64,000 nucleotides of DNA. Source: Nocardioides sp. Root682. GTDB lineage: Bacteria; Actinomycetota; Actinomycetes; Propionibacteriales; Nocardioidaceae. Each line of letters begins with the position of its first letter. Position 1 is the first letter of the stretch. Shown here one piece after another: positions 39,988 to 49,193 of this stretch. Below the pieces are notes generated by a model. That model searched no databases and had not been told where the DNA came from. It worked only from the letters and a program-made list of their open reading frames with translations. Both the position numbers and the translations under genes were made by a program. The DNA is taken from positions 915,773 to 979,772 of the forward strand of contig NZ_LMHJ01000001.1 of assembly GCF_001427795.1 (NCBI RefSeq), read 5' to 3'.

Positions 39988-41849
39988 TCGGATCTCCAGT
40001 CAAGTGGTGGCGAAATGCTTGAGCGCCTACCGGAACCCTCGGGAAGCACGCGCATGCCGCTGGTGTTATCGATGCGTCGGATCTGTCCGCCGGTCGGCGT
40101 CACGATCGTCACTGAGCCTTGACCGCGGGTCACGATGATCTTGAGTTGTTCGCGTGTTTTTGGTCCCCACACGTTGTTGGCCAAAATCCACGTGGTTCCG
40201 CCTCGGTGTACGGGTGCATCGACGAACCAGAGTTTGCGGTGCTTGTCTTCCTTGCCGTAGAGCGCTGCGAACCGGTCCCACAACTCGTCTCCGGACACGA
40301 CCCCGTCGATTGGGCGGAAGTTGCCCTTGCCCAGTAGAGGAACAAGCCGCGCGGGATCATAGCCGGTTGCGACCAGGGCGCGGACCGCCTCGAGAACCGT
40401 TCTGTTCTTCCGAAACGGCCCGACGGTGCCGTCAGGACCGGAAACGAACCAACCGCCGCTCGGGGTGGCGGTGGTTGACATGGATGGCGCCACCATCCGT
40501 TCGCCACCTAGAGCAATTGGATCCGCGGGACCGGAGGATTGGGATTTCGCGATCAGGTTCTTGATCTCGCGGGCCCGAACGGTCGCCTCCTGCATCTGCT
40601 GCAGCAAGCCCTTCCATAGCCCCCAGTAGGACGCCCATTGCGCCTCGCCGACAAGTTGTGCGAAGTCGACCTTCGTCGGCTCCTTCCACTGTTCGTAGGC
40701 TTCCAGCCTCGTTGCCCGGGCTTCGATGTCTGCGATGTCCCTGGTTTTGGGTGACAACTTGGCGGGCCCGAACATCCAGGTGCGCCAGTAGCGGTTTCCT
40801 TTGGACTGGTTGCATTTGCCGCAAGCTGGGACCAAGTTGTGTATTTCGGAGATGTACCCGGTCGGGGCCTGATCGACCACGATGGGGCGCAGGTGATCCC
40901 ACTCGGTCCACGTATCGCCGCAATACACGCACTCCACTCCGGCAGACATGCCGAGGATGGCCAGCGCCTTCCTCAACTCTTCGGCTGTAGGCACTATGAC
41001 CGGGATGAGCGAGTTCACGAACGAGTTCGTAACGGAGGACGAACGTCCCATGATCGTGACTGCCTTCGGCATCTTGAACATCGCCGAAAGCTGCACGTCG
41101 TTGAACTCGACCGATGGGGCGCCATCATTGGTGACTGGCACGAGGGGGGCGTCGTCAGCCGAATCGGGCGAGCTCGATTCAGCGCCCAGGAAGTCGGCCG
41201 GATCCTCGAACGGCAACAGCATTTTGTGCCATGGGGGCTGTTCCTGCGGCTGGGCCACATCGCCAACCTCCATGGGACTGTCGTCGGCATGTCCAACGTA
41301 GGTGACCATCTCGGGGTCGAGTGTCTCGGCCAGGTCAGCCGGAATGACGGCCCATTGGTCCTCTGGGACGGCGTCGTAGACGTCATGGAGCGTCTGCAGC
41401 GTTTGCCACGCCACGTGATCAAGGTTCGGGTCAACGAAAACGCGGGAGAAGTTGGGGCTGACGTCAGGGTGTGGCGTGCTCCAGCCCAGATCAACCATCA
41501 GACTCACGCGATCAGCCGCAAGGTTGTTCCCTTCGAGGAACTCGTTGCTGACCATCTCGGCTGCGATGTCGTCGCCCTCGTAGGCGAACTGAGCGTAAAC
41601 CTCTGTTCCATCCGGGAGGGTCACTTCCAGCACCATCGTGTCCGTGAAGGCTTCGAGGAGCGCGCGGACGGCGTCAAAAACGACCGTCCACTCCTCCCCA
41701 AGGAATGTAGGCAACACGGGAACGGCACCGTCGCGGAATACCTTGCCGAGGAATTCTTCGATCTGGTCTTCGACATCACCGGGGTACTCGTCGTCCACCG
41801 ACTCCTTGTCGTTAGGTCCGCGTTCAGACTCGTTCGGCACGTCATTCAC
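39984..41849 (-). CDS. HNH endonuclease with N-terminal TY-Chap-like domain
   Basis: A 621-residue protein. Residues about 35-165 match the TY-Chap pattern (EVYAQFAYEGDDIAAE, VSNEFLEG, LGW). The HNH nuclease lies at about 307-355: CVYCGDTWTEWDHL, then HNLVPACGKCNQSKGNRYW, with two CxxC pairs for structural zinc and the D-H and H/N catalytic residues. The C-terminal 130 residues are unassigned. Near-ideal GAGGAGG precedes the ATG. Its stop overlaps the SIR2 gene start by 4 bases, so it heads the run HNH, SIR2, membrane protein, 105-residue protein, then pglW. It is likely a DNA-cutting defence nuclease; the TY-Chap part may bind a partner carrying the same domain. Confidence 0.78.
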   Translation of the reverse strand: MNDVPNESERGPNDKESVDDEYPGDVEDQIEEFLGKVFRDGAVPVLPTFLGEEWTVVFDAVRALLEAFTDTMVLEVTLPDGTEVYAQFAYEGDDIAAEMVSNEFLEGNNLAADRVSLMVDLGWSTPHPDVSPNFSRVFVDPNLDHVAWQTLQTLHDVYDAVPEDQWAVIPADLAETLDPEMVTYVGHADDSPMEVGDVAQPQEQPPWHKMLLPFEDPADFLGAESSSPDSADDAPLVPVTNDGAPSVEFNDVQLSAMFKMPKAVTIMGRSSSVTNSFVNSLIPVIVPTAEELRKALAILGMSAGVECVYCGDTWTEWDHLRPIVVDQAPTGYISEIHNLVPACGKCNQSKGNRYWRTWMFGPAKLSPKTRDIADIEARATRLEAYEQWKEPTKVDFAQLVGEAQWASYWGLWKGLLQQMQEATVRAREIKNLIAKSQSSGPADPIALGGERMVAPSMSTTATPSGGWFVSGPDGTVGPFRKNRTVLEAVRALVATGYDPARLVPLLGKGNFRPIDGVVSGDELWDRFAALYGKEDKHRKLWFVDAPVHRGGTTWILANNVWGPKTREQLKIIVTRGQGSVTIVTPTGGQIRRIDNTSGMRVLPEGSGRRSSISPPLDWRSE

Positions 41850-41910
41850 TGGGTCCTCCTCGGGGTCGACTGTCCCACTCGCGGCGCCGGGTTACCGGTC
41901 AGGCTAGACA

Positions 41911-42130
41911 TCATTGAGCCGACGACAACCCTTCGATGTCAGCGACCGTCCTGGCGAGTGCGTTGCCCAGCGCAGCGGGCACCTTGTCGCTCAGCACCGT
42001 GGCGAGCGCGCCGTAGTACCGACCTCTCCACCGCGACCTCCTGGGCCTCGGACTCAACATCCAGGAACTTGGCGTCCTGACCTGACCGATCGTCACCAAT
42101 CGCCGCGACGCCTGGCCCCTGCGAGATCCA
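41911..42130 (-). pseudogene. Possible frameshifted gene remnant behind the Rad50-like gene
   Basis: On the minus strand one frame reads GQDAKFLDVESEAQEVAVE and a second, one base off, continues RYYGALATVLSDKVPAALG and ADIEGLSSAQ before a stop at 41911. Each part looks coding and together they form a sensible 60-residue tail. No start or family is recognised. It occupies most of the 297-bp gap between the HNH gene promoter region and the Rad50-like gene. Confidence 0.3.
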
Positions 42131-42146
42131 ACGTCGAAGCGGCCAG

Positions 42147-45100
42147 CTACAAGGCGACGAGCGAATCCCATTCCCCATCACCAAGATTCGCGCGGGCCCA
42201 GTCGACGACTTCCGCCTCCTGTGTGAACAGCACCACCTGATGCGTCCGGCTCAGGGCGTGCAGCATCTGCAGGATCGCGATCGTCCGGTCCGCGTCCGAC
42301 TGCACGGTGACGTCGTCGAGCACGAAGGGCGCTGACTCCCCGTCGCCCGAGAGGACCTGGGACAGGGCGATCCGCAGGATCAGGAAGATCTGCTCCATCG
42401 TGCCCTGCGACAGCAGCCGGGCCTCGCGGGCTGCACCTGTTGCCTCGGTGACCTTGATCGTCAGGTCGGAAGGGTCGACCACGACATCGAGGTAGCGCCC
42501 GTCGGTGATCTTCGGGAGCCAAGGACGGATCTTCGCCTCCAGCGCCGGTGCAATGTTGGCGTGAGCCCGATCCTTGGCGAGCTGGAGCTGTTCGGTGGCC
42601 GCATTGATGCAGTCACGAAGCGTCTGCACCTCGGCGAGCGCCCGGTCGGCGCTTGCTTCGGTTTCTACCGCTTCCGCCACGGACTTCAGCCCTTGCGAAA
42701 GGTGGTCGCGCTGACCTCCCAACGCGGCCTCGCGGGCGGTGATCTCACCGTGTCGCGCGGTGACCTGGTCACGGAATGCGTCCAGGTCTGCAGGTGGGTC
42801 GACGGGCTCGGGCCCCAGCGTCGCAGCGCGCTCTGACAATGCCTGACGCTGAACCTCCAGATCACCGCCCTCGAGCAACTGATCAAGTCGGGCAACGAGT
42901 TCGGCGCGCGCTCCCTGCGAGGTTCGCCCAGCCTGCTGTCCTGACAGCCAGTGACGCACCTCCTCAACAGCCATGGGGACTGTCACGGTCTCGTTGTCCC
43001 CGCTACCGACGTGACGACGTACGAAGTCGATCACTGCGGCACCCTGCGATGCCCGGTCGGCGACCGACCGGGCATGGGCATCCTCGACGAGCCTGCGTTG
43101 CTCGAGCGCTGACGTCAGATCGGCGCGGCGACCCGCCTGTGCAGCAACCTCGGCATTCAGACGACAGCTTTCGACGTAGCTGTCGACTGCGGCCAACAGT
43201 GCCGGACCATCGATAGGCCCGTCAGTCACGGCACCCACGTCGCGCAGCACCCTGGCAAGTTCGAGACCTGCCGTTTCCTGCTTGCGGGCGAAGTCCTGTG
43301 TCAGACGTGAGTGAGCCTGCTGGCGTTCGCTCGCCGCTCCTGCGTCGTCCTGAGCGCGCGCATGGGCACGCAACACGACCGGATCATCCGCGATGCCTTG
43401 GTCGCTCAGCAACGAACGGATCGACGCCACCTTGGCCAGGTGCGTCTCGGTGGCCGATTCATCACTGCGAAGGGCGACCTGCAGGTCCTGGATGCGGGGG
43501 TCGACCGGCGGTGCCACGGGGGCAACCACCTGTTCCATCTGCGGTACGTCAGGTGATCGCGGCGGTGCCAAGGGTGCCTGGTTTGCGGGGACGGTCTGGC
43601 CCGAACCGGACAGCCGGATCACCGTTCCCACGATCAGCACGGCAAGGCCAACCACGGCGATGGTGCCAAGCGCAGGCATCACCGCAGCGGCGAGGACACC
43701 GCCCAGGACAACCAGCGCAATGCCGACTCCGAGGACCAGGCCGGCACGGCGCCGCTTGGCCGCTCCCTCGTTCTGCGCCGAGGCCGCCGCGGCCGTGCGG
43801 TCGGCGTTCGCCTTGTCGAACAGTTGCGACTGGCGCGCGAACTCTTCGGTCGCCTGCATGTGCTCGAGGCGACGCTGTTCATTGCGGCCGATCGCCGCCC
43901 CGTACGCAGCCTGGCCCGCCTGGTAAGCCTTTCCGGCCTCATCCGCCTGCGCGATCAGAACGGCAACTTCGTCTCGGCGGGCCGGATCGACGGCCGGGGG
44001 CTTGGCTTCGAGCAACGTCGCCATCGAGCGAAGGTCTTCGGCCGAGAAGTCGGTCGTCGCGGCGCCGGCCGTCGCTTCCGGGGCCGTCGCGGCATGCGTC
44101 TGCAGCGCCGTCGACGCGTCTTGATAAGCCTGACGGGCAGCCAGAATTTCGGGCCGCGGTTCGACATCACCCTCTGGCGTCAAAGGAAGTGCAGCGAGGT
44201 CGGCCTCGAGCGCCGCCGCGGTGGGGCCATCGGCCAACGGCGCTGGCTCCGCACCGGCATCGTAGGCACCGAGGATCATGGTCGCTTCCTGGATCCGGTC
44301 CTCGTCGACGACTGCGGCATCCGCACCGAGCGCAGCGATCTGCTCTGACAGCTCCGTCGCCTTGTTCAGGCGTTCACTGTCCGATCTCCACTCGACCCAG
44401 CGGTCGTAGAGATCAGCCCGGTCAACTTCGACTTTCGCCTGCGCCATCAGACCGGAGATAGCACGTTGGTTGTCGATGGTCCCGATGAGCTCGGTGAGTG
44501 CGTCGCGGCGTTCACTGCTCACCTGTCGCGTGCGCAACTGCTCGGCGGTCCGCGCTCGCAACGGCTTGTTGCCGATGTGTTCGACGCCGACCAGTTCGGA
44601 TCGCAGGGACGCCAGCCAGCCGAGCGCTCCCTCGGCAGTCGAGTCCGCAACGTCCGTGGTCGCGGCCCGCTCGATGAACTCCTGAAGTTCCTTGGCGTCG
44701 CTGAGGACCCGCAACATGTCTGCCTGGCCGCTGAAGATGGTGGCCCGGACCGAATCCCGGTTCAGGCCGAGCAGTCGGCTGCCGTCCAGGGTGCCGTCGT
44801 TGACCAGGTCAACTCCCAAGCGGCTCTCCAAGGCAGACACCGCAATCGGTTGTCCGGACTCGGAGTCAACGATTCGGGACTCGCCCTTGCGCAGGTCGTG
44901 CTCGATCGCCAGGACCAGTCCGTCGTCGAGGGCGATGGTCACGCCGGCGCTCCACTGCGATCCCGACCACGGCTTGTGCCGCTTGGCGAACTCGGCCTGA
45001 ACGGCCGTGCCCCGTCCCTTGACCCGGCGCCGACCCGCCAACCCGGCGTACGTCGCTGCGAACCACGACGACTTGCCGGCCTCGTTCGGGCCATGCACGA

Positions 45101-45179
45101 CATTCATGCCAGGTGTCAGGGTCAGCACCTTGTTACGGAACGGGCCGAACGCGGTGGCGCGCACTTCGCGAAGCTTCAC
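42147..45179 (-). CDS. Rad50/SbcC-like (YhaN-type) ATPase with internal membrane segments
   Basis: A 1010-residue ABC-type ATPase of the SMC/Rad50 group. Walker A is VHGPNEAGKSSW (about residues 28-38). The signature helix LSQGTMEQIFLILRIALSQV (about 920) and Walker B PFVLDDVTVQSD (about 949) close the nucleotide site. Long coiled coils fill the middle. Two hydrophobic segments at about 475-525 (LVLGVGIALVVLGGVLAAAV and a second) form a membrane hairpin inside the coil, as in Bacillus YhaN. It starts with GTG 2 bp after the YhaO-like gene, so the two are co-transcribed and surely partners. It is probably a membrane-tethered DNA-end-binding ATPase. Confidence 0.83.
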   Translation of the reverse strand: MKLREVRATAFGPFRNKVLTLTPGMNVVHGPNEAGKSSWFAATYAGLAGRRRVKGRGTAVQAEFAKRHKPWSGSQWSAGVTIALDDGLVLAIEHDLRKGESRIVDSESGQPIAVSALESRLGVDLVNDGTLDGSRLLGLNRDSVRATIFSGQADMLRVLSDAKELQEFIERAATTDVADSTAEGALGWLASLRSELVGVEHIGNKPLRARTAEQLRTRQVSSERRDALTELIGTIDNQRAISGLMAQAKVEVDRADLYDRWVEWRSDSERLNKATELSEQIAALGADAAVVDEDRIQEATMILGAYDAGAEPAPLADGPTAAALEADLAALPLTPEGDVEPRPEILAARQAYQDASTALQTHAATAPEATAGAATTDFSAEDLRSMATLLEAKPPAVDPARRDEVAVLIAQADEAGKAYQAGQAAYGAAIGRNEQRRLEHMQATEEFARQSQLFDKANADRTAAAASAQNEGAAKRRRAGLVLGVGIALVVLGGVLAAAVMPALGTIAVVGLAVLIVGTVIRLSGSGQTVPANQAPLAPPRSPDVPQMEQVVAPVAPPVDPRIQDLQVALRSDESATETHLAKVASIRSLLSDQGIADDPVVLRAHARAQDDAGAASERQQAHSRLTQDFARKQETAGLELARVLRDVGAVTDGPIDGPALLAAVDSYVESCRLNAEVAAQAGRRADLTSALEQRRLVEDAHARSVADRASQGAAVIDFVRRHVGSGDNETVTVPMAVEEVRHWLSGQQAGRTSQGARAELVARLDQLLEGGDLEVQRQALSERAATLGPEPVDPPADLDAFRDQVTARHGEITAREAALGGQRDHLSQGLKSVAEAVETEASADRALAEVQTLRDCINAATEQLQLAKDRAHANIAPALEAKIRPWLPKITDGRYLDVVVDPSDLTIKVTEATGAAREARLLSQGTMEQIFLILRIALSQVLSGDGESAPFVLDDVTVQSDADRTIAILQMLHALSRTHQVVLFTQEAEVVDWARANLGDGEWDSLVAL

Positions 45180-45181
45180 GG

Positions 45182-46174
45182 TCAGGCCCCCGCTGCTGAA
45201 GAGTCGAGGGCGCGCAAGCCGAGCGCCGCCGTCTGGTGTCGTTCCCGCTCATCGCCACGAGTCAGCGACATTGCACGCAGGAACTCCGCCCGTGTGCTCC
45301 GATCGGATGCTTCTGGAGTCTCGACCGAGTAGCGGAGACCGGACAGGTCAAGAACGACTGCCGCCGACAGCTCCGGGCCACCGAACCCCGGCAGCAGGAG
45401 CGACGGCGCCAACAAACCAGTCAGGGATACCACTACCGGGCCGGCTTCCCGACCGGCCCGTGCGAGAGCGTCGGCAAGCTGGGCCGCCTCGCGCATCCCG
45501 CTCACGTCGAGGTCCACTCGCCGACCGGGTTGTGGCGGAAGTTCGACGCGCTCGCCCTCGGTGTCGACCGAGTCGAGATCAATCACCAGTCCCCAGCCGC
45601 CGTCGGTGCCCGGCACGCGAACCAAGTCAGGGACGGTCAGCACTCCTTCACTCGCCGGACCGGACGTCAGCACCCGGCCATGACTCTGCAGCACCGCAGC
45701 CTGTTCCTCAGTCAGACCTGCCCGAAGGAGGATTCCTGGCGCCTCGTCGGAATCGGATGCCACCCGCGGCGTCGAACCAACCGGTGAGGTCCAGGCGCTG
45801 GCCCGGGCACCGGACAGACCAGCCACAGATTCAAACGTTGCCGAGCCGATCACGGTTGTGTTGGGCGCCCAGTCGGTGAGGGCGTAGAGGTCCATTCCGT
45901 CGGTCCAGTCCGAGGGCCCCGGTACGACGACCACCTGACCGCCGAAGGAACCGAGCACCTGGACGGCGAAGTCGACCGTGGCAGGAAGCGCCGTCGAGCG
46001 GTCCAGCAATCCGCCGAGGATGACGAGTGAATCGACACCGCGACGTCCGCCCGCGGCGACGGCATGAGCCAGCACCTGGCGCGACCAGTCACGCAACGTT
46101 CCGCCACTTTCGGGGCCCAGATCGGTCCAGGCCCTGTCCAGATTGACACCGGCGATAATCATGGTCCGAGTCAT
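45182..46174 (-). CDS. Mre11/SbcD-like (YhaO-type) protein with lost metal-binding motifs
   Basis: A 330-residue protein placed where the Mre11-like subunit of a Rad50 pair should be. The fold's landmarks are visible but altered: motif I, normally DLHLDR, reads GVNLDR (residues 9-14); motif II, normally LAGDLFD, reads LGGLLD (53-58); motif III, normally VPGNHD, reads VPGPSD (84-89). The metal ligands Asp, His, Asp, Asn and His are therefore gone, so nuclease activity is unlikely. It probably survives as a structural partner of the Rad50-like ATPase 2 bp downstream. The ATG at 46174 has AGGGGAG upstream. It is divergent from the SNF2 helicase. Confidence 0.7.
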   Translation of the reverse strand: MTRTMIIAGVNLDRAWTDLGPESGGTLRDWSRQVLAHAVAAGGRRGVDSLVILGGLLDRSTALPATVDFAVQVLGSFGGQVVVVPGPSDWTDGMDLYALTDWAPNTTVIGSATFESVAGLSGARASAWTSPVGSTPRVASDSDEAPGILLRAGLTEEQAAVLQSHGRVLTSGPASEGVLTVPDLVRVPGTDGGWGLVIDLDSVDTEGERVELPPQPGRRVDLDVSGMREAAQLADALARAGREAGPVVVSLTGLLAPSLLLPGFGGPELSAAVVLDLSGLRYSVETPEASDRSTRAEFLRAMSLTRGDERERHQTAALGLRALDSSAAGA

Positions 46175-46224
46175 TCGCTCCCCTTGTCTCCCACCGGTTT
46201 ATATCCTTCAGGCCCGACGGATGC
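46175..46224. promoter_or_regulatory. Divergent promoter gap between Mre11-like and SNF2 genes
   Basis: Only 50 bp separate the two divergent starts, so both promoters must overlap or extend into coding DNA. Shared control of the Rad50/Mre11-like pair and the helicase is likely. No operator could be read. Confidence 0.4.
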
Positions 46225-49137
46225 ATGAGGAACGGACAAGATCACGTGAGCCAACCTGCTGACTGGCTGATTCCGGGCATCTTGGTCAACGGCCTCGACG
46301 ACGGCCCCGTCGAGATCGTCGAGGTCAGCCACGTCGGCGCTGGAGCGTTCATCAAGGTCCGCGACGACCTCGGTCGGTCCCGCACCCAGATGCTCGACGC
46401 CGACCAACTGGCGGCGCTCACCCCAGTGACGGCCGGCGCACCGACCCTGGACGCCGACATCGACGAGTTCCGCCTTGCCATCGAAGCGATACGACTGACC
46501 CACGCCCATTCGCTAAACCCGTTGCTCGCAGTGTCGTCCTCCAACGTCGAACCCCTGCCGCACCAGGTGCAAGCGGTCTACGACCACCTGTTGAAGTCCC
46601 ACCCGCAGCGATTCCTGCTGGCCGATGACCCCGGTGCCGGCAAGACCGTCATGGCGGGCCTGTTCCTCAAGGAAGCCATGTCGCGCGGGTGGGTAAAGCG
46701 CTGCTTGATCGTGGTCCCGGGAAGCCTCGCCGAGCAGTGGCAGGACGAATTATCGGAGAAGTTCGGACTGCGTTTCGAGGTCTTCGAAAGCTCCCTCGTG
46801 CCTGATCACGGTGTCGAGGATCCGCTCCGGGCGTACCCCTTCCTGATCATCCGACTGGACCAGTTCTCCCGGAACCAGAAACTGATGGACCTGATCGACG
46901 CGTCGACGTACGACCTCGCGATCGTCGACGAAGCGCACAAACTGACGGCCCGGACCTGGGGCAGCAAGGTGGTCAAGTCCAAGCGATTCGAGTTCGGGGA
47001 GTTGCTCCGCAACCGATGCCCAAGTCTGCTGCTGATGACTGCGACGCCCCACAACGGCAAGGAAGCCGACTTCCAGGAGTTCATGTCGCTGCTGCGCAAC
47101 GCGGGCACCGAAGCTTTCGTCGCCGACGCCACCGAGGCCGGGCTGATGCGCCGCCTCGTCAAGGAGCAGCTCGTCCACCTCGACGGACGCCCCCTGTTTC
47201 CGGAGCGACGCGCCAAGACGGTGGCCTATCGACTCTCGCCTCTCGAGGTGGACCTCTACGAGGACGTCAGCGAATACGTGCGCGAGGAGATGAACAAGGT
47301 CTCCGCCGACGATGCCAAACGCACCGTCGGCTTCGCCCTGCTCGTCCTCCAACGTCGTTTGGCCTCGTCACCCGAGGCGATCCTGCGGTCGTTGAGCCGA
47401 CGTCACGACCGTCTCCAAAGCGAAGCAAACCGGGTCCGGGCCGCAGACAGCCAACTGTCGACGATGCTCGCGGCAAGCCTCGGACTGCAACGAGCCGATG
47501 TCGACGACCTCTCCCCCGCCGACGCGGAGTCCTACGAGGACGAGGGCGCAGCGGTCGCCACGGCAGCCCGCACGATCGAGGAACTTGAGGTCGAGATCGC
47601 CATCCTCGAGCGCCTGGTCACCAAAGCCACGGCCGTACGTGCGGCCCAGGTCGACGCGAAATGGGAAGCATTGGCCGGGCTCCTCCTCAGTGACCAGATG
47701 TACGACGAGGACGGCGCGCGCCGCAAGATCATCATCTTCACCGAACACCGCGACACCCTGGACTACCTCGAGGGCAGGCTCTTCGACCTCCTTCCGCGCG
47801 GCACCGAGATCCAGGTCATCCACGGAGCGGTCAGCCGCGCCGATCGGAGGATCGCGCAGATCAGGTTCACCAGCGAGGCCAGCAGTTCGATCCTGCTGGC
47901 CACCGATGCAGCCGGCGAAGGCGTCAACCTGCAGGTCGCTCATCTGATGGTCAACTACGACATCCCGTGGAACCCGAACCGGCTGGAGCAGCGTTTCGGC
48001 CGGATCCACCGGATCGGTCAACGCCACATCTGTCACCTCTGGAGCCTGGTCGCCGTCGACACCCGCGAGGGCGACGTACTGCAGACCCTGTTCGAGAAGC
48101 TCGAAGTGCAACGACAGGCACTGGGCGACCAGGTATTCGACGTGCTCGGCCAGGTCCTCACCGACTCCAGTCTGAGCACGCTTCTCGAACGCGCCCTGGA
48201 CGGCGCCAACCAGGCCGAGATCGCCCAAGCACTCGACCGCGTTTCCGACGATCTGGCCTCAGCAGTCAAGGAACGAGCGGCCGCGGTGAGCACCCTCACC
48301 GAGGAGGAACTCGCGGTGCTGCGCCAAGAAATGGAACTCGCCCGCGCTGCGAGCTTCCAACCCGACGTCGTCAAGGACTTCACCCTGACCGCGCTCGCCC
48401 GGTTCCGTGGAGACATCGCTCAAGCCGGCAGCACCTGGCAGGTGCGCCACGTCCCGCAGAACGTGCGCGGTACAGCGGACTCCGGAGTACTGCCGCGCTA
48501 CGACCGTCTCATCTTCGGCCGCGGCGACGACGCGGCCAGCTTCGTCACCCCAGAAATGATGTCGCCGGGTCACCCTCTACTCGCGGCTCTGGTGGCTGCT
48601 GTCGACACCAGTTTCGGCGATCGGCTCCGACAGGGCGTGCTGCTCGAGGACGACCGGACCGACCAGAACTACACGCTGCTGACGGTCCTCGCCCCCGCCA
48701 CATCAAACCGACCGGGCGAGCTGATCACCAGGAAGATCAACGACACCGGAGAGATCGAGGACGCCAATCCAGCCCTCTTCACCGACCTCTCGCCGGCAAC
48801 TCGCGCATCACGCGACGACGACATCGCTGCCGTCAGCCAGTCGATCGAGGAGGTCACCCTCGGCGAGGGACTTGTCGCCGTGGCTCGGGTGCTGGGGACG
48901 GCAGACGCAGATGTTGCCCAGTCATGGCGCAACGCCCGCGCATCCCTGCGGACCAAGATGACAGGACGGACCGTAGTGCCGGCGATCGATGGGCAGGGCT
49001 GGGATTTCATGGTCGCCGACGATCAGGTGCATTTCCATGCCGCTGTGCCGACGGGTGTCACGTTGCCGCGGCGCCGATCCGAATCACAGGCAGCGAACAA
49101 CGTTCCCGACGCCTACGTCGTGCACGTCGTCGAGTAG
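46225..49137 (+). CDS. SNF2-family helicase of the DrmD/RapA type
   Basis: A 970-residue SF2 helicase. Motif I is LADDPGAGKTVMAG (about residue 132), the PGAGKT variant common in DISARM DrmD-like proteins. Motif II is AIVDEAHKL (about 232), then LMTATPHNGKEADF, and the second lobe ends with EQRFGRIHRIGQ (about 590). The C-terminal 350 residues are helical and unassigned. Other DISARM genes are absent. The start could be ATG 46225 or GTG 46246, the latter with GAGGA some 14 bases ahead. It is divergent from the Rad50/Mre11-like pair and followed by an XRE regulator, which suggests one module. It is distinct from the SNF2 protein at 8750, whose motif I differs. Confidence 0.85.
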   Translation: MRNGQDHVSQPADWLIPGILVNGLDDGPVEIVEVSHVGAGAFIKVRDDLGRSRTQMLDADQLAALTPVTAGAPTLDADIDEFRLAIEAIRLTHAHSLNPLLAVSSSNVEPLPHQVQAVYDHLLKSHPQRFLLADDPGAGKTVMAGLFLKEAMSRGWVKRCLIVVPGSLAEQWQDELSEKFGLRFEVFESSLVPDHGVEDPLRAYPFLIIRLDQFSRNQKLMDLIDASTYDLAIVDEAHKLTARTWGSKVVKSKRFEFGELLRNRCPSLLLMTATPHNGKEADFQEFMSLLRNAGTEAFVADATEAGLMRRLVKEQLVHLDGRPLFPERRAKTVAYRLSPLEVDLYEDVSEYVREEMNKVSADDAKRTVGFALLVLQRRLASSPEAILRSLSRRHDRLQSEANRVRAADSQLSTMLAASLGLQRADVDDLSPADAESYEDEGAAVATAARTIEELEVEIAILERLVTKATAVRAAQVDAKWEALAGLLLSDQMYDEDGARRKIIIFTEHRDTLDYLEGRLFDLLPRGTEIQVIHGAVSRADRRIAQIRFTSEASSSILLATDAAGEGVNLQVAHLMVNYDIPWNPNRLEQRFGRIHRIGQRHICHLWSLVAVDTREGDVLQTLFEKLEVQRQALGDQVFDVLGQVLTDSSLSTLLERALDGANQAEIAQALDRVSDDLASAVKERAAAVSTLTEEELAVLRQEMELARAASFQPDVVKDFTLTALARFRGDIAQAGSTWQVRHVPQNVRGTADSGVLPRYDRLIFGRGDDAASFVTPEMMSPGHPLLAALVAAVDTSFGDRLRQGVLLEDDRTDQNYTLLTVLAPATSNRPGELITRKINDTGEIEDANPALFTDLSPATRASRDDDIAAVSQSIEEVTLGEGLVAVARVLGTADADVAQSWRNARASLRTKMTGRTVVPAIDGQGWDFMVADDQVHFHAAVPTGVTLPRRRSESQAANNVPDAYVVHVVE

Positions 49138-49193
49138 GCACGCCAGACCAGGCTGAAGATCAGCCCAATCGATGGCAACCCGCGCCGATTGCT

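Noticed and set aside
47967..49193. Open frame running from inside the SNF2 gene into the XRE regulator
   Set aside because: The first 409 codons are a shifted reading of the helicase gene; only the part from about 49194 is a recognisable HTH protein.
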